This document shows, one piece after another, positions 34,905 through 45,970 of a DNA stretch of 64,000 bases (position 1 is its first letter; every line of letters starts with the position of its first letter). Under the pieces are notes generated by a model, which saw nothing but the letters and a program-made list of their open reading frames with translations, was not told the DNA's origin and searched no databases. The DNA lies in contig JAALGY010000033.1 of NCBI GenBank assembly GCA_032358165.1, forward strand, positions 1,054,001-1,118,000. Direction: 5' to 3'. This DNA is from Diplosphaera chodatii (lineage: Eukaryota; Chlorophyta; Trebouxiophyceae; Prasiolales; Stichococcaceae). The translations under genes and the position numbers were made by a program.

Positions 34905-36262
34905 GCAGTCTCTGACTCTCTGGGACAACCAGCAGCCTGTTCTGGCACGAGTTCGCAGGCTGCACCTGAACTATGACAGCGATGCACCGATGCGCCACCG
35001 CACTCTGCTCAGCCCTCTGATCACGCGAAAGGCAATCGTACGCGTTCTAGAAGACCGTTTGCAAGCATCGGATCGCCGTGAACTGTAGCACTGCACCGGC
35101 TGGTCGCAAAACTAGCCACGACTTGCTCTCTGTTGCCCGTTACCCACCCTGCACTGGCAGCATGTTTCGAAAACGAAATGTTGCATCACTTTGCGTGCAG
35201 ATATAGCTTCAGCTGACAGTTTTGACGCTCGCAAATACCTTCTGGCTGTGACAAATTGCCTCAGACCTTTATCCTTACCTCCATCATTGCCTGTATATAT
35301 GCAAATCACCCATCAAAGTGCCAAAAGCGCGGCGTTGATCTGGCATCTCCAGACCGAATGCATGCAATTGCGGCGTCATAGACATCATGAACGCTGAAGC
35401 AGACAGATATGTGCAGGCATGCAAACAGGAAAGCCTCAAACATGGATCGGCTGCCGCAGCCAGGCTGCATGCGCTGCAAAACCTGAAGCTGAAGACGGCC
35501 ATCAAGGTGCTGATGAAGCTGCGTGTTGGTGACCACATGCATTGGGTGGTGAGGCTCGTAGATGTATGGTGCGGCATGTGCTGATGATGCAGCACGACAA
35601 CGTGCCTGCCGTCCATAACGTCACTTCATTTTCGGCGGATAGGAGAGCCACTGCTCACCCGTGCATCAACTGGTCATCAATGCTGTCGACCAGTGCTGCG
35701 CCAATCTGATTGCATCTGTAGGCAGTAACCAGGTATGCCACGTAGTGCAAGCAGACATCCGCTTGTTTGAAGCTGTCGCAACCGTCGATGCAACATGGTC
35801 TGCATGCCATTTATGGTGATGTATATATACACACTACACATCTGACAGCTTCAGGGTCACTGCTATGCAAGGCTACAGTTTATGACAATCAGCACCTTGG
35901 GAGCCACGTCGGCGTGGTGGTGCATTTCACTAATGACGCAACTGAGCACTCCAATGGCGGGGTGCACTCCTGGTCCCCATTGCACCCCTGGTTGCACTAT
36001 GCTCGACACGCTGCTTGATCGACATCACGCACATGCTATCAGCATGCTCAGACGTCTGATTGACGCTGCACGAAATATACAGGGTCTGCAGGCCTGCGCT
36101 TGGCTGGACGCTGGCAGCTGGACGCAGCACAGGCGTGGCGACGCCTGCCTCGTAAGAAATGCTGCAGCACATACTTCGAGTTAAAATCTTGTATCAATGA
36201 CAAGCTCAGTAGCAGGAAACGCTGCCAAGATTAGACATGGACATGCACGCTGTGGACTGCCG
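34905..36262. other. Intergenic region of 1.36 kb, one weak small open frame
   Basis: This is a divergent region between the sirtuin and WD40 genes. A plus-strand 65-codon frame from the ATG at 35387 (MNAEADRYVQACKQESLKHG...) is helical and compositionally protein-like. It could be a 5' exon of the WD40 gene or a small gene, but there is no homology I recognise. The rest shows nothing. Confidence 0.3.
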
Positions 36263-38165
36263 TGCAGGCCGCGGCAGGCGCTGATTGCAACATATCAGTA
36301 ATCAGCGTCACCGAGGCGCGTGTGATTCGTCTGCTGCGAGGTGCGGTGGCGCCTCAGCTGACACTACCGCATGCTAATTCACCAATGTAGCGACAGCAGC
36401 CTGCTCGCCAAGTGTGACTGACCCGCCCGGCAGACTGAGGTTCTTGCTGCTGCGGCTGCGAGTCCAACAGACCCCGTTGGAGCTGTCATCGGCAGGGCAT
36501 GCTAAGGAGGTGGTGCAGCTGGCGTCCGTCGCTCGGGCGCCGACGCTGCTGGCGTCGCTGTCGCGTGACGGGGAGGTGCGGACGTGGGATGTTGCCAGCG
36601 GCGCCTGCACCTCGGCCAGCGCCTCGCAGGCCTGCAGCCTGGTGCGCTGCGAGAGCTTATGTGCTTTCTGGCTCCGACTCGAAGGGGGTGCCAGCAGCCA
36701 AATGCCAGCAACCACGGGGTGCTAGCATGATTCCATGTGCGCCAATGCTTGCTGTTCAACGAAGCTGGCTGCATGCTGGGCGAAGTGATCTGCTGCCAGC
36801 TGAGTCGGCCGTCTGCACTTGCCACAGTCTGTTGCGCACTGCAGGCAGTGCACCCAGACGGCAGCTGCATCGTGACCGGCGGCCGTCGCGGCGCCTTGCA
36901 CAGCTGGGCTCTGCCGCAGAGCTCAGGGCCTGCGGACGGCACAGCTGCTGCTGTCAGCTCGGCCTGCATCGGCAGCATGACAGACAATACAGCTGGCCCC
37001 AATGGGATGGCAGGCAGCGGCCAGGCGCTGCCGAGTCTGCGGCACGGGTGCCAGCCATTGCACATGGAAGGCAGCGGCCACAGCGACACTGTCGACCGCA
37101 TGGTAAGGCCTGTCACTACGGTCTGCCATTGCACAGTCTCATGCCTGCTGGACACATCATGCCAGCGCAAATTGCGTCAGTGTGTGTGATTACCTTTTCA
37201 TCAGACAACCGTTGCCTATGCAGCTGTTTCTCAGCCCGGAGCGCCTGGCTACCCGGTCTTCAGATGGGCGCGTGTGCGTCTGGGATTGGCAGCAGCAGTC
37301 GCTTGTCAACAGCTGGAAGGCAAGTGCGCATCCGCATTTTGGCTTCCACAGCACCAGCTGCAGATGCCCTGCAGCCCTCATCCATTAACAGTTAAACACT
37401 TACCAAGCTTGGCTTGCAAGCGGGGCTAAGGAGTCGCATCTATGGTGCAGACCTCGCATACGACAGCCAGCTGTGGATTCAATGCCACACCTGATGGCAT
37501 GTACATCTGCATGGTGCGCCCTCTTGACACTGGTATCACTAGGAGCTCGTTCTCCAAGTTGCCAGACACAGCATGCAACAGGTGCAAATTCCATGCTGTA
37601 TCCGACCTTACGAAGATCAAACGGTCGAGTGGCTGTCTGCAGGGCAACTCCAAGGGCACAGTTTCGGTATACGACTCAGCAGATGGCAACCGCATCACAA
37701 CTGTGTCCTCTGACAAGGTATCTTAGCGTGAATGACCAGCCTTGGATGGTAAATTCGATTCAGTCCCTCGTCCCCTGCTGAAGCACTATGGTTCAGTCAA
37801 CAGCTTCATGGTAACTGCTATGCCGGTGGAGATGTGAGTGGTAGTGATGCCATTGCCGAGCAGATCGCAGTGGCGGTTGAGGCTTGTGCCCTCAGCAATG
37901 ACTGCCGCCAACTGCTGGCGGCCGGCGGCAAAGGCTTCGTGTTCCGCTACGAGCACAACCCCCGCTACAGCTTGGCGCAGGTATCATACCAAGCATTGCA
38001 CTTCTGCAGACATGGATTGGACATGAATTGCACCATGTGCAGGTGAAAGTAACCTGACTGTGAGCTGATTGGTACGAGCTCACCTGATTGCAGGATGGCA
38101 ACAAAGAGAACTCAGACACCAATGTCAGCACAGATGCTGCACCTACGAACATGGAGCTGTTATAG
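36263..38165 (+). CDS. WD40-repeat protein
   Basis: Seen: plus-strand exons each carrying pieces of WD40 blades: NISVISVTEARVIRLLRG (about 36290-36338); GHAKEVVQLASVARAPTLLA, SLSRDGEVRTWDVASG (about 36500-36600); AVHPDGSCIVTGGRRGALHS (about 36845-36905); LFLSPERLATRSSDGRVCVW with WQQQSLVNSWK (about 37230-37320); ASCGFNATPDGMYICM (about 37465); GNSKGTVSVYDSADGNRITT (about 37645-37705); ACALSNDCRQLLAAGGKGFV (about 37880-37940). The last exon is DGNKENSDTNVSTDAAP, TAG at 38163. Known: WD40 propellers are protein-interaction scaffolds; nothing here assigns a complex. At least six blades can be counted. The true start codon was not found and may lie upstream of 36263. A TGTAA, the usual green-algal poly(A) signal, occurs near 38213, 50 bp after the stop. 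Confidence 0.75.
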
Positions 38166-38494
38166 ACTTGCCCGACATGTGGCACGTTTACACCTTGCAT
38201 CATCCGACCGATGTAACGGCCACCCAGCTCAAAACAATTCTGACAGAGCCATCTGGCGCACCGAGATGCAGATCTGCGGTTCATCAGTCACATTACAATC
38301 ATTGCTGAACCTTCACATGTGCTGCAATGAGGCGCTGGCACATCTGTCCCCAGCAAACTATCTACACGTCCTCTGGACACTTGACAACTGGTGGTACAAG
38401 TGCAGCGCGCCAAAGGGGTGGCGCCCCTGCCTTGGCAAACGCGCCCTAAGGTCTAGCCTTGGCCGAAGGTGCTGCTGACAGTACAGAAAGATGT
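38166..38494. other. Convergent intergenic segment
   Basis: It lies between the WD40 gene stop and the HVA22-like gene stop. Apart from the possible poly(A) signal I see nothing. Confidence 0.4.
38210..38216 (+). terminator. Possible TGTAA polyadenylation signal of the WD40 gene
   Basis: The pentamer TGTAA sits about 50 bp downstream of the TAG in the convergent intergenic segment. TGTAA is the common chlorophyte poly(A) signal. A single 5-mer can occur by chance, so this is weak evidence. Confidence 0.3.
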
Positions 38495-39827
38495 TCAGAG
38501 ATCGGCGTCGCCGCCCCAGAGGCGGTGCGTCCATGAGCGACGTGCGGGCGGCGCCGGCCCACTATCCCCGTCCTCGCTGCTTTCGGGCACATGGTGCCAT
38601 GCGCTGCCGCCGCTGCTGTCGCTGTCTGGATGCCGGTCGCCGCCTGCGTGCACATGGCACGGGTCAGAAAGCCCAGCGCACCGAGGCTCTGACATGACGG
38701 CAGCCAGCCGAGGCAAGCCACACTTAGGTCAACCAAAACTCCATTCATGCAGTGGGTGAACCACAGTACGCCAAGCGCCTGAGCAAGAAGCACAGATGCT
38801 TGCCGGGCGGTGGCTGTGCCGGCAGTCCGTCCCCATTGCCTCTGGAGGGGCGGCCCCTGCGCTGCCGGCGCGCCGCCTCCCGCTGCAGGGCCTCGTCCTC
38901 GGCGGGCGTGCGGGCGAACCAGCCCAGCACCGGCACCGACAGCGCCGCCTTGCGCGCCGAGTGGCCGATGGACACCAGCTCGGGGCGCACCTGCAGCAGG
39001 GCGCCAAATGCAAAGCCCTGAAGAATGAGTGTCGACGTTCCAGGCATTGCCACACCCTCTGAGGGTCAACTGGAGCACTCCTTCGGTGGAGGCCGGCTGG
39101 GAAGCCCTCAAAGTGCACTGGCGAGAGTCGGGAGGGCTTGCATCCCGGTTTAGTTCGCGTACACTAAGCTGCGCCTACCAGGGTGGCATGCAGCTGCTGC
39201 AGCGTCTCGTCGATGTGCGGCTGGTAGCGCAGCAGCGGCGGCCGCACGAATCGTGTGTACAGTCGCCGCGCCCCCTGCGCTAGGCTCGGTATTGAGCCCG
39301 GTGTCCTCATGATAGCAGTTGCTCGCTCGCTTCACGCACTCACACAGCCCGCAGCTCACCTGGAATGTGGGCAGCTGGAGCCACAGCAGGAAGGCGAGCT
39401 TGGTGTGCCACCACCAGGGGAACCTGCACCGCCACAAACACAGCATCGCACTCCCGTGGACGTCCCCACCATCGCGCATGCACATGTTATACACGCTCGT
39501 CTTGCACAGCAGTCAGCATGTCAGCAAAGCCACTGCACCCACATTATTAAAGGGACCAGCACCACGAGAAGCTCTTTGACGAATGGTTGCCCTGTGCCAT
39601 GCCCTATGCAGCCACGTCACCCACCAGTTCAGCAGTCCTGAGGCGTGGTACTCCAGCAGCGAGAAGCTGCCATAGATCGCCCAGTATGTCAGCCACTGCG
39701 CGTCCTTGCGGGGATGCTGCGCCAGCGGCGCCTCCACGGCCTTGAGGCTGGCATACACCGGGTATATTGTCCCCACCACCGAGCTGCGGAGGCATTCCAC
39801 AGCTTTAGGTGAAGGTGGGCGCATCAT
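38495..39827 (-). CDS. HVA22/REEP (TB2/DP1) family ER-shaping protein
   Basis: Seen: exon about 39790-39620 has SSVVGTIYPVYASLKAVEAP, AQWLTYWAIYGSFSLLEYHA and SGLLNWW, the diagnostic hairpin region of the TB2/DP1/HVA22 family. Exon about 39430-39365 has WWHTKLAFLLWLQLPTFQ. Exon about 39280-39180 has GAQRLYTRFVRPPLLRYQPH and IDETLQQLHATL. Then exon about 39020-38800, FAFGALLQVRPELVSIGH with a charged helix EDEALQREAARRQRRG, and a Ser/Asp-rich tail DSDSSGGSAWHHVPE, stop at 38495. Known: these proteins insert hydrophobic hairpins into the ER and curve it; plant HVA22 is ABA- and stress-induced. The first exon is uncertain: the ATG at 39827 precedes an acceptor-like site, and a possible upstream coding exon (MTFAAAVAESVRRM, about 40175) was seen but not confirmed. 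Confidence 0.82.
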
Positions 39828-41632
39828 TGTGGTTACCTGGGCTGTGCATAGCGGAATTTCAGGCAGATCTCATGCTATCATGCTCAGTGCACACCCAGTG
39901 CTGCTCACCATGCGGCCCTGAAGACAATTCTGCTGGACGAGGGTTGCAGCAGAATCTGCAGGCCCACCTGCACCCCCAGCACAGCATCATAATCAAGTGC
40001 GCACATGTGCATGCGCTTTGTGGAAGCGTCTTGACCACAAGATGCCATACACGACAGCAAGCACTCAAGGGTTAACACTGCTGCTGACGCGAAGTCTCAG
40101 CGCATTTCTGGCGTTGCTGCATGCCACAGTTCATGCGCCGCACCGACTCGGCGACAGCGGCAGCGAAGGTCATAACGCCTTACAGCACCACGCTGTTCTC
40201 CACTGCAGCACCAGGTCGTGTGCTTCGTTCCTGGAAACGCAGCATGTGTATCGTCGATCACGCAACTCAGGTACTGTGTCGGAACGTGACAGTGCTTTGC
40301 CTTTCTCACGCGGTCATGACAGCCTGGACAGATTTACATGCCCCCTCGGCAGGCGGACGACCGCGAACATTGCGGCCTGCCTGCATTGCATGCATTGCAT
40401 CCTCCCCGATTGGTCGGTCTACATTCGCATCACCAGCGCCAATCATCAAGGGCTGCATGCGCGCTGGCGGCGCTTGTGGCCACACACACTGTGACCCTGT
40501 GCTGCTATGCTGCAGTGCAGGTAGTCCCGGTTGATGGACATGCAGCGTCAAGGTGCTTGCGCGAAGGTGTGCGGCTGGATCGATGTGTGGCGGCCCCAAA
40601 GGTGCGGCGTGCTCTGCATGTGTGTTGCTGCCGTGCATCGGCGCACTGCAGCGCCACTATACTTCGCGGTGCTGCCTCGTGATCAAGCACGCTCTTTGAG
40701 ACCACTACCCCGCCGTGTGGGGCTTGTCGGACACATGTGCGTGCCAAAGGAAAACCTCCTGCAGGTACAGGCCTGCGCGCCGATACTCTGGCGTCATGTG
40801 CCTTCAATTCGGGAGGCACACGTTCTGACAGCAGGATGCTCACAGCGACGTGCGGCAGATTGTACTGACACTCTGTTTTAAACGTTGCAGGTGGCGCTGG
40901 TGACACCCCGAAATCCTTAAGAGCCTGCACCAGAGTACCATTGCAGATGCTGGCTTCCGCTTGCAACTGTATGATACCGCAATGCAGACTATGCTCAGGC
41001 TTGCGGCAGATACATTTGATGATTGCAAGACAGGCATTCTCACTGCTGTAAGACTGTCATGGGCAGCAATAAGTCCACGAACCACGAGCATTTGCACACT
41101 ACCATGCGCATTGAGCACGTGACTGAATGTATGGTGTGTGGGTTTGCTGCGATGATGTCGAGAGAATTTAAACAGTCGTCTGATGCTATGCATCTGCAGA
41201 CAACCATCTCTCTGAGCAGCAAGTCCTCATGGCGATTGCGCCCTGCCATGCACATTGACATGCCATGTAATCCCCTGCTCCTGCTGCCACAAAATGCTTG
41301 CACCTGCTGGGGGAAGAGGACAGCATCATTGATTGGCGGGAGCCACATGTGAGATTCTACTGGCGTCAAGCAATCTGTGGCAGCCATCAGTGCTTATCAG
41401 GGTACCTGGCTGCCGTACATATTTGTGTGCATGTCACCAGCCCCTAACAATCAATCCTGCTGCTTGCTCTTCCAGTCCGAAGCCTCGAGGTGCCAGCCTT
41501 TCGGAGCCTGCAGCTACATGTCATGACGCTGCGAGGCAGTGGTTGCAGCGTCATCACAGATGCAACACGCTGAGGTGTAGGGATGGTAGCACCCGAATAC
41601 TGCACGTGCAAACACCGTACCTGCCATCAGGA
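39828..41632. other. Intergenic region of 1.8 kb without a confident gene
   Basis: It lies between the HVA22-like start and the phosphatase stop, both minus strand. Candidates noticed but not strong enough: a minus-strand segment at about 40966-40800 (ALKDFGVSPAPPATFKTE...) and one at about 41360-41200. Neither carries a motif or a convincing splice partner. Some may be 5' exons of the HVA22-like gene. Confidence 0.35.
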
Positions 41633-43567
41633 TCAGCAGTGTACACCCCAGCTGCGGAGGGTCTGTCTGTACAAGACGGCGCACTCCTGCGGTGTGGCCC
41701 ATGCATGCACAGTGGCCGCCACATCCCCAGCAGGCCACGTGAAGCCCGTTGCTGCAGCGGCTTCCTGCATGTGGTGAAAGTGCGCTGTCCTGCATGTTGT
41801 GCGGCATTGCAGGGTGCATACGGCAGCAGGGCTGGGTCCTGATGATAATGTATGTGAGCATGCCAGTCTCTCGGCGTTCAGCATGAGGTGGTCACCCACC
41901 TGCAGCTCAGGAATGTCGTTCTGGTGGCCTACCTCGGGGTTCTGATGGTCTCGCCGTTGCGCAACAGCGTCTGCTGGCAACCGACATTCTTGGTGCTGAG
42001 TCGCATCCCAAGCTGCATCACGCTGCAGCACTGACTCTGTTGCTGCGGTCTGCTCAACTGATGGCATCTGCTGCACTGCGCCTGGACCTAGCTGCTGCTG
42101 AGCAGCTGAGCTTGAGCCCCATTGCAAAGTGACGCCAGATGTCCTGGCTGCGCTGGCACTGCCGCAGCCACCACTGCTGCCTGTGTCTGCAGATGCGCCG
42201 ACGCTGCTGTCGGGCGCGTGCTGTCTGTGTTCTGGATGCACTTGCGGCGGCGGCGGGAGCGGACCGGCTGTCATGATGGAAGCTGCTGTGAGTGCCGCCC
42301 CGTCCGCCGCCCGGATGCTGGCGGACTCGGCGGCCAGCAGCCGCAGCAGCGCCGCTGGACGGCCGTCGGGGTAGGCGGTGCGCGCCAGTATGGCATCCGA
42401 TGGCCCCAGCCGCGTGCAGCCGCAGAAGTCGCCCCGCCCGTCCCCCAAGTAGACAACCCTGGTGGGCTGCTCTGCCAGCAGGATGCGCTCCAGGATCTGC
42501 AGCGGGGAGCAGGGAGGCAGGTGCTTGTGTGGGTCAGCCCTATCCCATGGCCAGCATTGTGGTGCAAGTTCCGACCCGATGCAAGTGAAGCATACCATAC
42601 CTTCCCCTTGCACATGTTGTCGGGGCAGACGCTGTCACACAGGTGTGGCTCGGCCGAGTGCGGCCGCACGCGCAGCACGCCGTGCTCGAAGGCCGCAGGA
42701 TTCGTGTGCACCGTGGTGATGCAGCCCTGCAGTGGCAGCATCGGCCATGCCGTATGATATGTTGTCCGCATGGGTTTCCATGCGTGAGCTCGATTGCGCG
42801 ACGGTACCACCACTGCAAGTGACCAGAGGGCAGTGAGCTGAGGGCCGTTGGACAGCAAGCTGCAGGCCCACCTTCAAACCTTGGGCTGCGAGCAGTTCTT
42901 CTATGAACACAGTGTTTGCATCGCTGACAATGACCTGCCGCACCCCAGCCTGTGCGGCACCCCTTACCACCTGCGCTCTATCGAAGCCACCTTGCACACT
43001 CCGTATACCTGGCTGCAGCTCGTAGCTTCAGCGGCATGACCGCTGCCCTCTGTCACCTGAGAGCGGCCGCATCGCCAGACACATTGCCACCGGCACTTTC
43101 CAAGCACACACGCAGCATCCCAAGCACTAGCTCACCTGCAGGACTTCTGGCGTGATGGGCACGGAGCGCGCAGCTGCGCGCACCGCAGCCTCGTCCGCAC
43201 CGTGCGCAGACGCGGCCGCCGCCATCGAGGCATCCATGAGCTCGGTCCACCCCACGACCTCCTGTTGGCAGACAGTACTGCGTTGCCATGCCACCAGACA
43301 CATTCTGGCACCTCGAGGTGCAAGGCACCCTGGCGTGCACAGATGGCGGCTGCAGCCAGGCAAGGAGTGATCCCGCTGTCCATGTGCTCCCAGGCCAGAA
43401 GTATCTGCAATGCCAATATGCTGACCCACCGTCTGCAGGCGCAGGAAGTCGGGCGTGGCGTTCAGGCGCTCCACAACCCAGGTGTCGGAGTTGTCCTCGA
43501 CCATGGTCCAGTCGTAGTCTCACACCGCCAGCACCCGTGCCTGCGCCGCGGCACACGCCCCCATCAT
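41633..43567 (-). CDS. PHOSPHO-type HAD phosphatase with an in-frame TGA before the catalytic motif
   Basis: Seen: from ATG ATG at 43567, MMGACAAAQARVLAV, then TGA (43520-43522), then DYDWTMVEDNSDTWVVERL, the nucleophile motif D-x-D-x-T. Next EVVGWTELMDASMAAAASAH (about 43260), VSDANTVFIEELLAAQGL (about 42925), FEHGVLRVRPHSAEPH and CPDNMCKGK (about 42690-42600), and a long last exon with TRVVYLGDGRGDFCGCTRLG (about 42460), a Gln/Ser-rich insert, and ATVHAWATPQECAVLYRQ, stop at 41633. Known: the S-D-A-N, C-P-x-N-M-C-K-G-K and G-D-G-x-x-D-x-C motifs define the PHOSPHO1/PHOSPHO2 and plant phosphate-starvation HAD group, which dephosphorylates small metabolites such as phosphocholine, PLP or thiamine phosphate. 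The TGA stands where the family has Phe or Trp, so a TGG-to-TGA change or a sequence error is likely. Confidence 0.85.
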
Positions 43568-43780
43568 GCACCTGTGGGTCCTGCCCTGCAGCATGTAGGC
43601 TCGGAAAAAGGGCATGCGACATGATTTTGACACATAGACTGCACACATGCGCAAACAAGCGTCTGTGCAACAGCCTGCGCCAGCCAGCCGACATGCTTCC
43701 TTGTTGCCAACAGCCTGACGCAGGAGCTGTTTGTAGGGCTGGTGGCGTCAGCCCCTGCTGCACCCAGCGTCCAGACGCCG

Positions 43781-45273
43781 TCAACAGGAGTGCAGTGTCT
43801 TTGCACGGAGCTGGCACAGCATGAGGTGTGGGGAGCCCGCCTTCTGTGGGAGTTGTCGTGCGATGGTGTCTGGCTGCAGCACCAGCTGATACACGTGGAT
43901 TGCATGCACAAGGTCCTCGCGGCGGACACGGCGCAGCACGCGCCAGGCGAAGCCGCTCGCGGCCACCAGGGGAAAGAAGTCGCGCGTCTCGGTGCGGTCC
44001 GGCAGCGCCAAGGCCACCTGCGCCGGGCGGCGGTGCACACATTAACAGAGAGGGTGCTGGTGTGCAATTGCTTCGTTGGGGATAGGCCTGCTGGAAATCA
44101 GCTTGCACGCAGGTCTGCCATAATGCCTACAACACACGATGTCGTATACCTTGGTGTCGGGGTTCAAGGTCGCAAGCTGCAGCAGGGTGTCCAGCAGGGG
44201 CTGGAAGCGCTCGCTGTCATAGCACACATCCGAAGCCAGCACCCAGTCATAGCCTCGACGCCGGCACCAGGCTGGCAGCTGCGCCTCACCCCAGGCCAGC
44301 TCCTGGACCGTAACATGGGGGCCTGCACCTGCAGCACCACACAGCAGGCAGATGGGTTCTGTGACCGACAGTCAAACAGCCCAACACCAGCAGCGCCTAT
44401 CACCGGTCACCTCCTGGATATGTCGCCGCATATAACATCTGCTAGGCTGTTCACAACAGCATCCAAACAGCACTTTGAGCATCAAACTCGCTGATGTCAG
44501 TCAGGTGGTATGTGCGCCCGAGCGATGCAAACTTGCTCACCTTCGACTGGGCTGGCGAAGTTCAAGGCAACATTGTAGCGCAGGAGCTCCAGGCACACCG
44601 GCAGATCCGTGAGCGTCACAAGGGCACCGTGCAGCGCGAGGGCCTGTGCAGGCGATGAGCACGTTGCCAATTGAGTATTGCAAATTCAGGAAACTTAAAC
44701 CGAAACGACGGCCAGCCCACCTGAAACAAGGCATGCAGGCAGTTGGACATGCAGCATGCTGTAAGGCAGGGCGCGGGAAGCAATGCCAGGAATCAGGGCA
44801 CACATTACCAACGGCACCGAGGCCGGCGCCCAGCTCGACGACGTGCTGGCCGCGCAGGGCGCCCGGCGGCAGCGTCTGCACCAGGCAGTCGATGAGCTCC
44901 GGGGCTGCCGACCACAGGGTGTGGCCGATGGCATATGAGCCCCAAGTGTTCAGCGGGTCAGACGCCACCTGGCCGTCACAGCACATGCCTCTGAATGGGT
45001 TGCCAGCAACATGGCAAGCAGCATCAGCATGCGCGCACGACCGCGCCACATCAGCTCGTGTTATGCGGAAGCCACCTTCACTTTGAGACCATTGCCAGCA
45101 TCGAGGTCGTAAACCAACAGGTTGTCCGTCTGCAGAGGCTCCAACAGCCCCGTCTGCACGTGCAACATGTCATTGCATGTTGCATTGCACATATTTTTGC
45201 CATGCATGCTGCAGGCGCTCAATGACCATGCGTTTTGCTGGCATACCGCGCCCATCAGTTCCGCCAACGCCAT
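43781..45273 (-). CDS. METTL21-like class I SAM methyltransferase
   Basis: Seen: the ATG at 45273 gives MALAELMGA, then an intron; exon about 45165-45080 TGLLEPLQTDNLLVYDLDAG, NGLKVK; exon about 44970-44815 VASDPLNTWGSYAIGHTLW, ELIDCLVQTLPPGALRG and motif I HVVELGAGLGAVG; exon about 44645-44540 ALHGALVTLTDLPVCLELLR, YNVALNF; exon about 44325-44155 GPHVTVQELAWGEAQLPAW, YDWVLASDVCYDSERFQPLL; the last exon QVALALPDRTETRDFFPLVA, SGFAWRVLRRV, stop at 43781. Known: the same motif order as lysine methyltransferases of the METTL21/FAM86 family; the target is usually a chaperone or translation factor. It is a distinct paralogue from the one at 2.8-4.1 kb. It lies 213 bp upstream of the phosphatase start on the same strand. 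Spliced phases at MGA|TGL and KVK|VAS agree. Confidence 0.8.
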
Positions 45274-45970
45274 GGTAGATTGCACCAGACGCTGAACTCA
45301 GCAAAAGCCAGCCTCTGCAGGTATCCAAGTGTCCAACGTATGTAAGTATGCAAGCTGTTCGGATCTGTTCATAATCATCTGTTTATTAATTTGCCATGGC
45401 AAGCGACGCCGTGGCCGCGCAACGGCAGCGCTGCTGCAGCGCTGGCGTTGAGCCGACGTATGAACGCTGCACGTTCTGTCTAAGCAATTCAACACTGCCA
45501 ACGTACTTTCTGTACCCAGATCATACCACTGCTTGCGCGTGTTGGACGATATCCTAGTCAGCATGCATCATGCAGCCAGCATCAGAATGTGCAATGCGTT
45601 GTGAAGGACCTTACTGCCATCTTGCATCATACAACCTTACCGTGTCAGATACCTCGAAACGAAGTGTTCAACCTTCGCTTGCCTATACTCAGATCCACCA
45701 TTGCAACATTTGCATGCATCACATCCACACCTTGTGCATGTTGCGTTGTATTCGTAGATTCCTGCCATGTTGACGGTCTGGAACAAAGAGAACAGAATGG
45801 TGTGCATGATCGCTTGAGTCCATTGGTGCCTCATGCGGCGGCAGCATCCTGCAGGTACAGCAAGTGTGCAATGAGCGGCCGCCTGCAGTGACAATACTGG
45901 GTACCAATATCAGCCAGCTTCTTCCGAATAGCAGCACCCTCCCGGATCCCAGCTTGCGGCGGTGGCAGCA
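45274..45970. promoter_or_regulatory. Divergent region between methyltransferase and the cytochrome b5 fusion gene
   Basis: 697 bp between outward-facing starts. Open frames in it (45570-45891) look non-coding, and no element was recognised. Confidence 0.35.

Noticed and set aside
35387..35584. Small helical open frame as a stand-alone gene
   Set aside because: Protein-like composition but no recognised homologue, no splice or expression evidence; recorded only as a possibility within the intergenic entry.
40505..40966. Minus-strand 153-codon frame as a gene between the HVA22-like and phosphatase genes
   Set aside because: No domain and no convincing neighbouring exons; it could be UTR or chance.
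43520..43522. Selenocysteine reading of the TGA in the phosphatase gene
   Set aside because: Green algae do make selenoproteins, but the family has a bulky aromatic residue here, not Cys. There is no reason to expect Sec, and I could not identify a SECIS-like element by eye.
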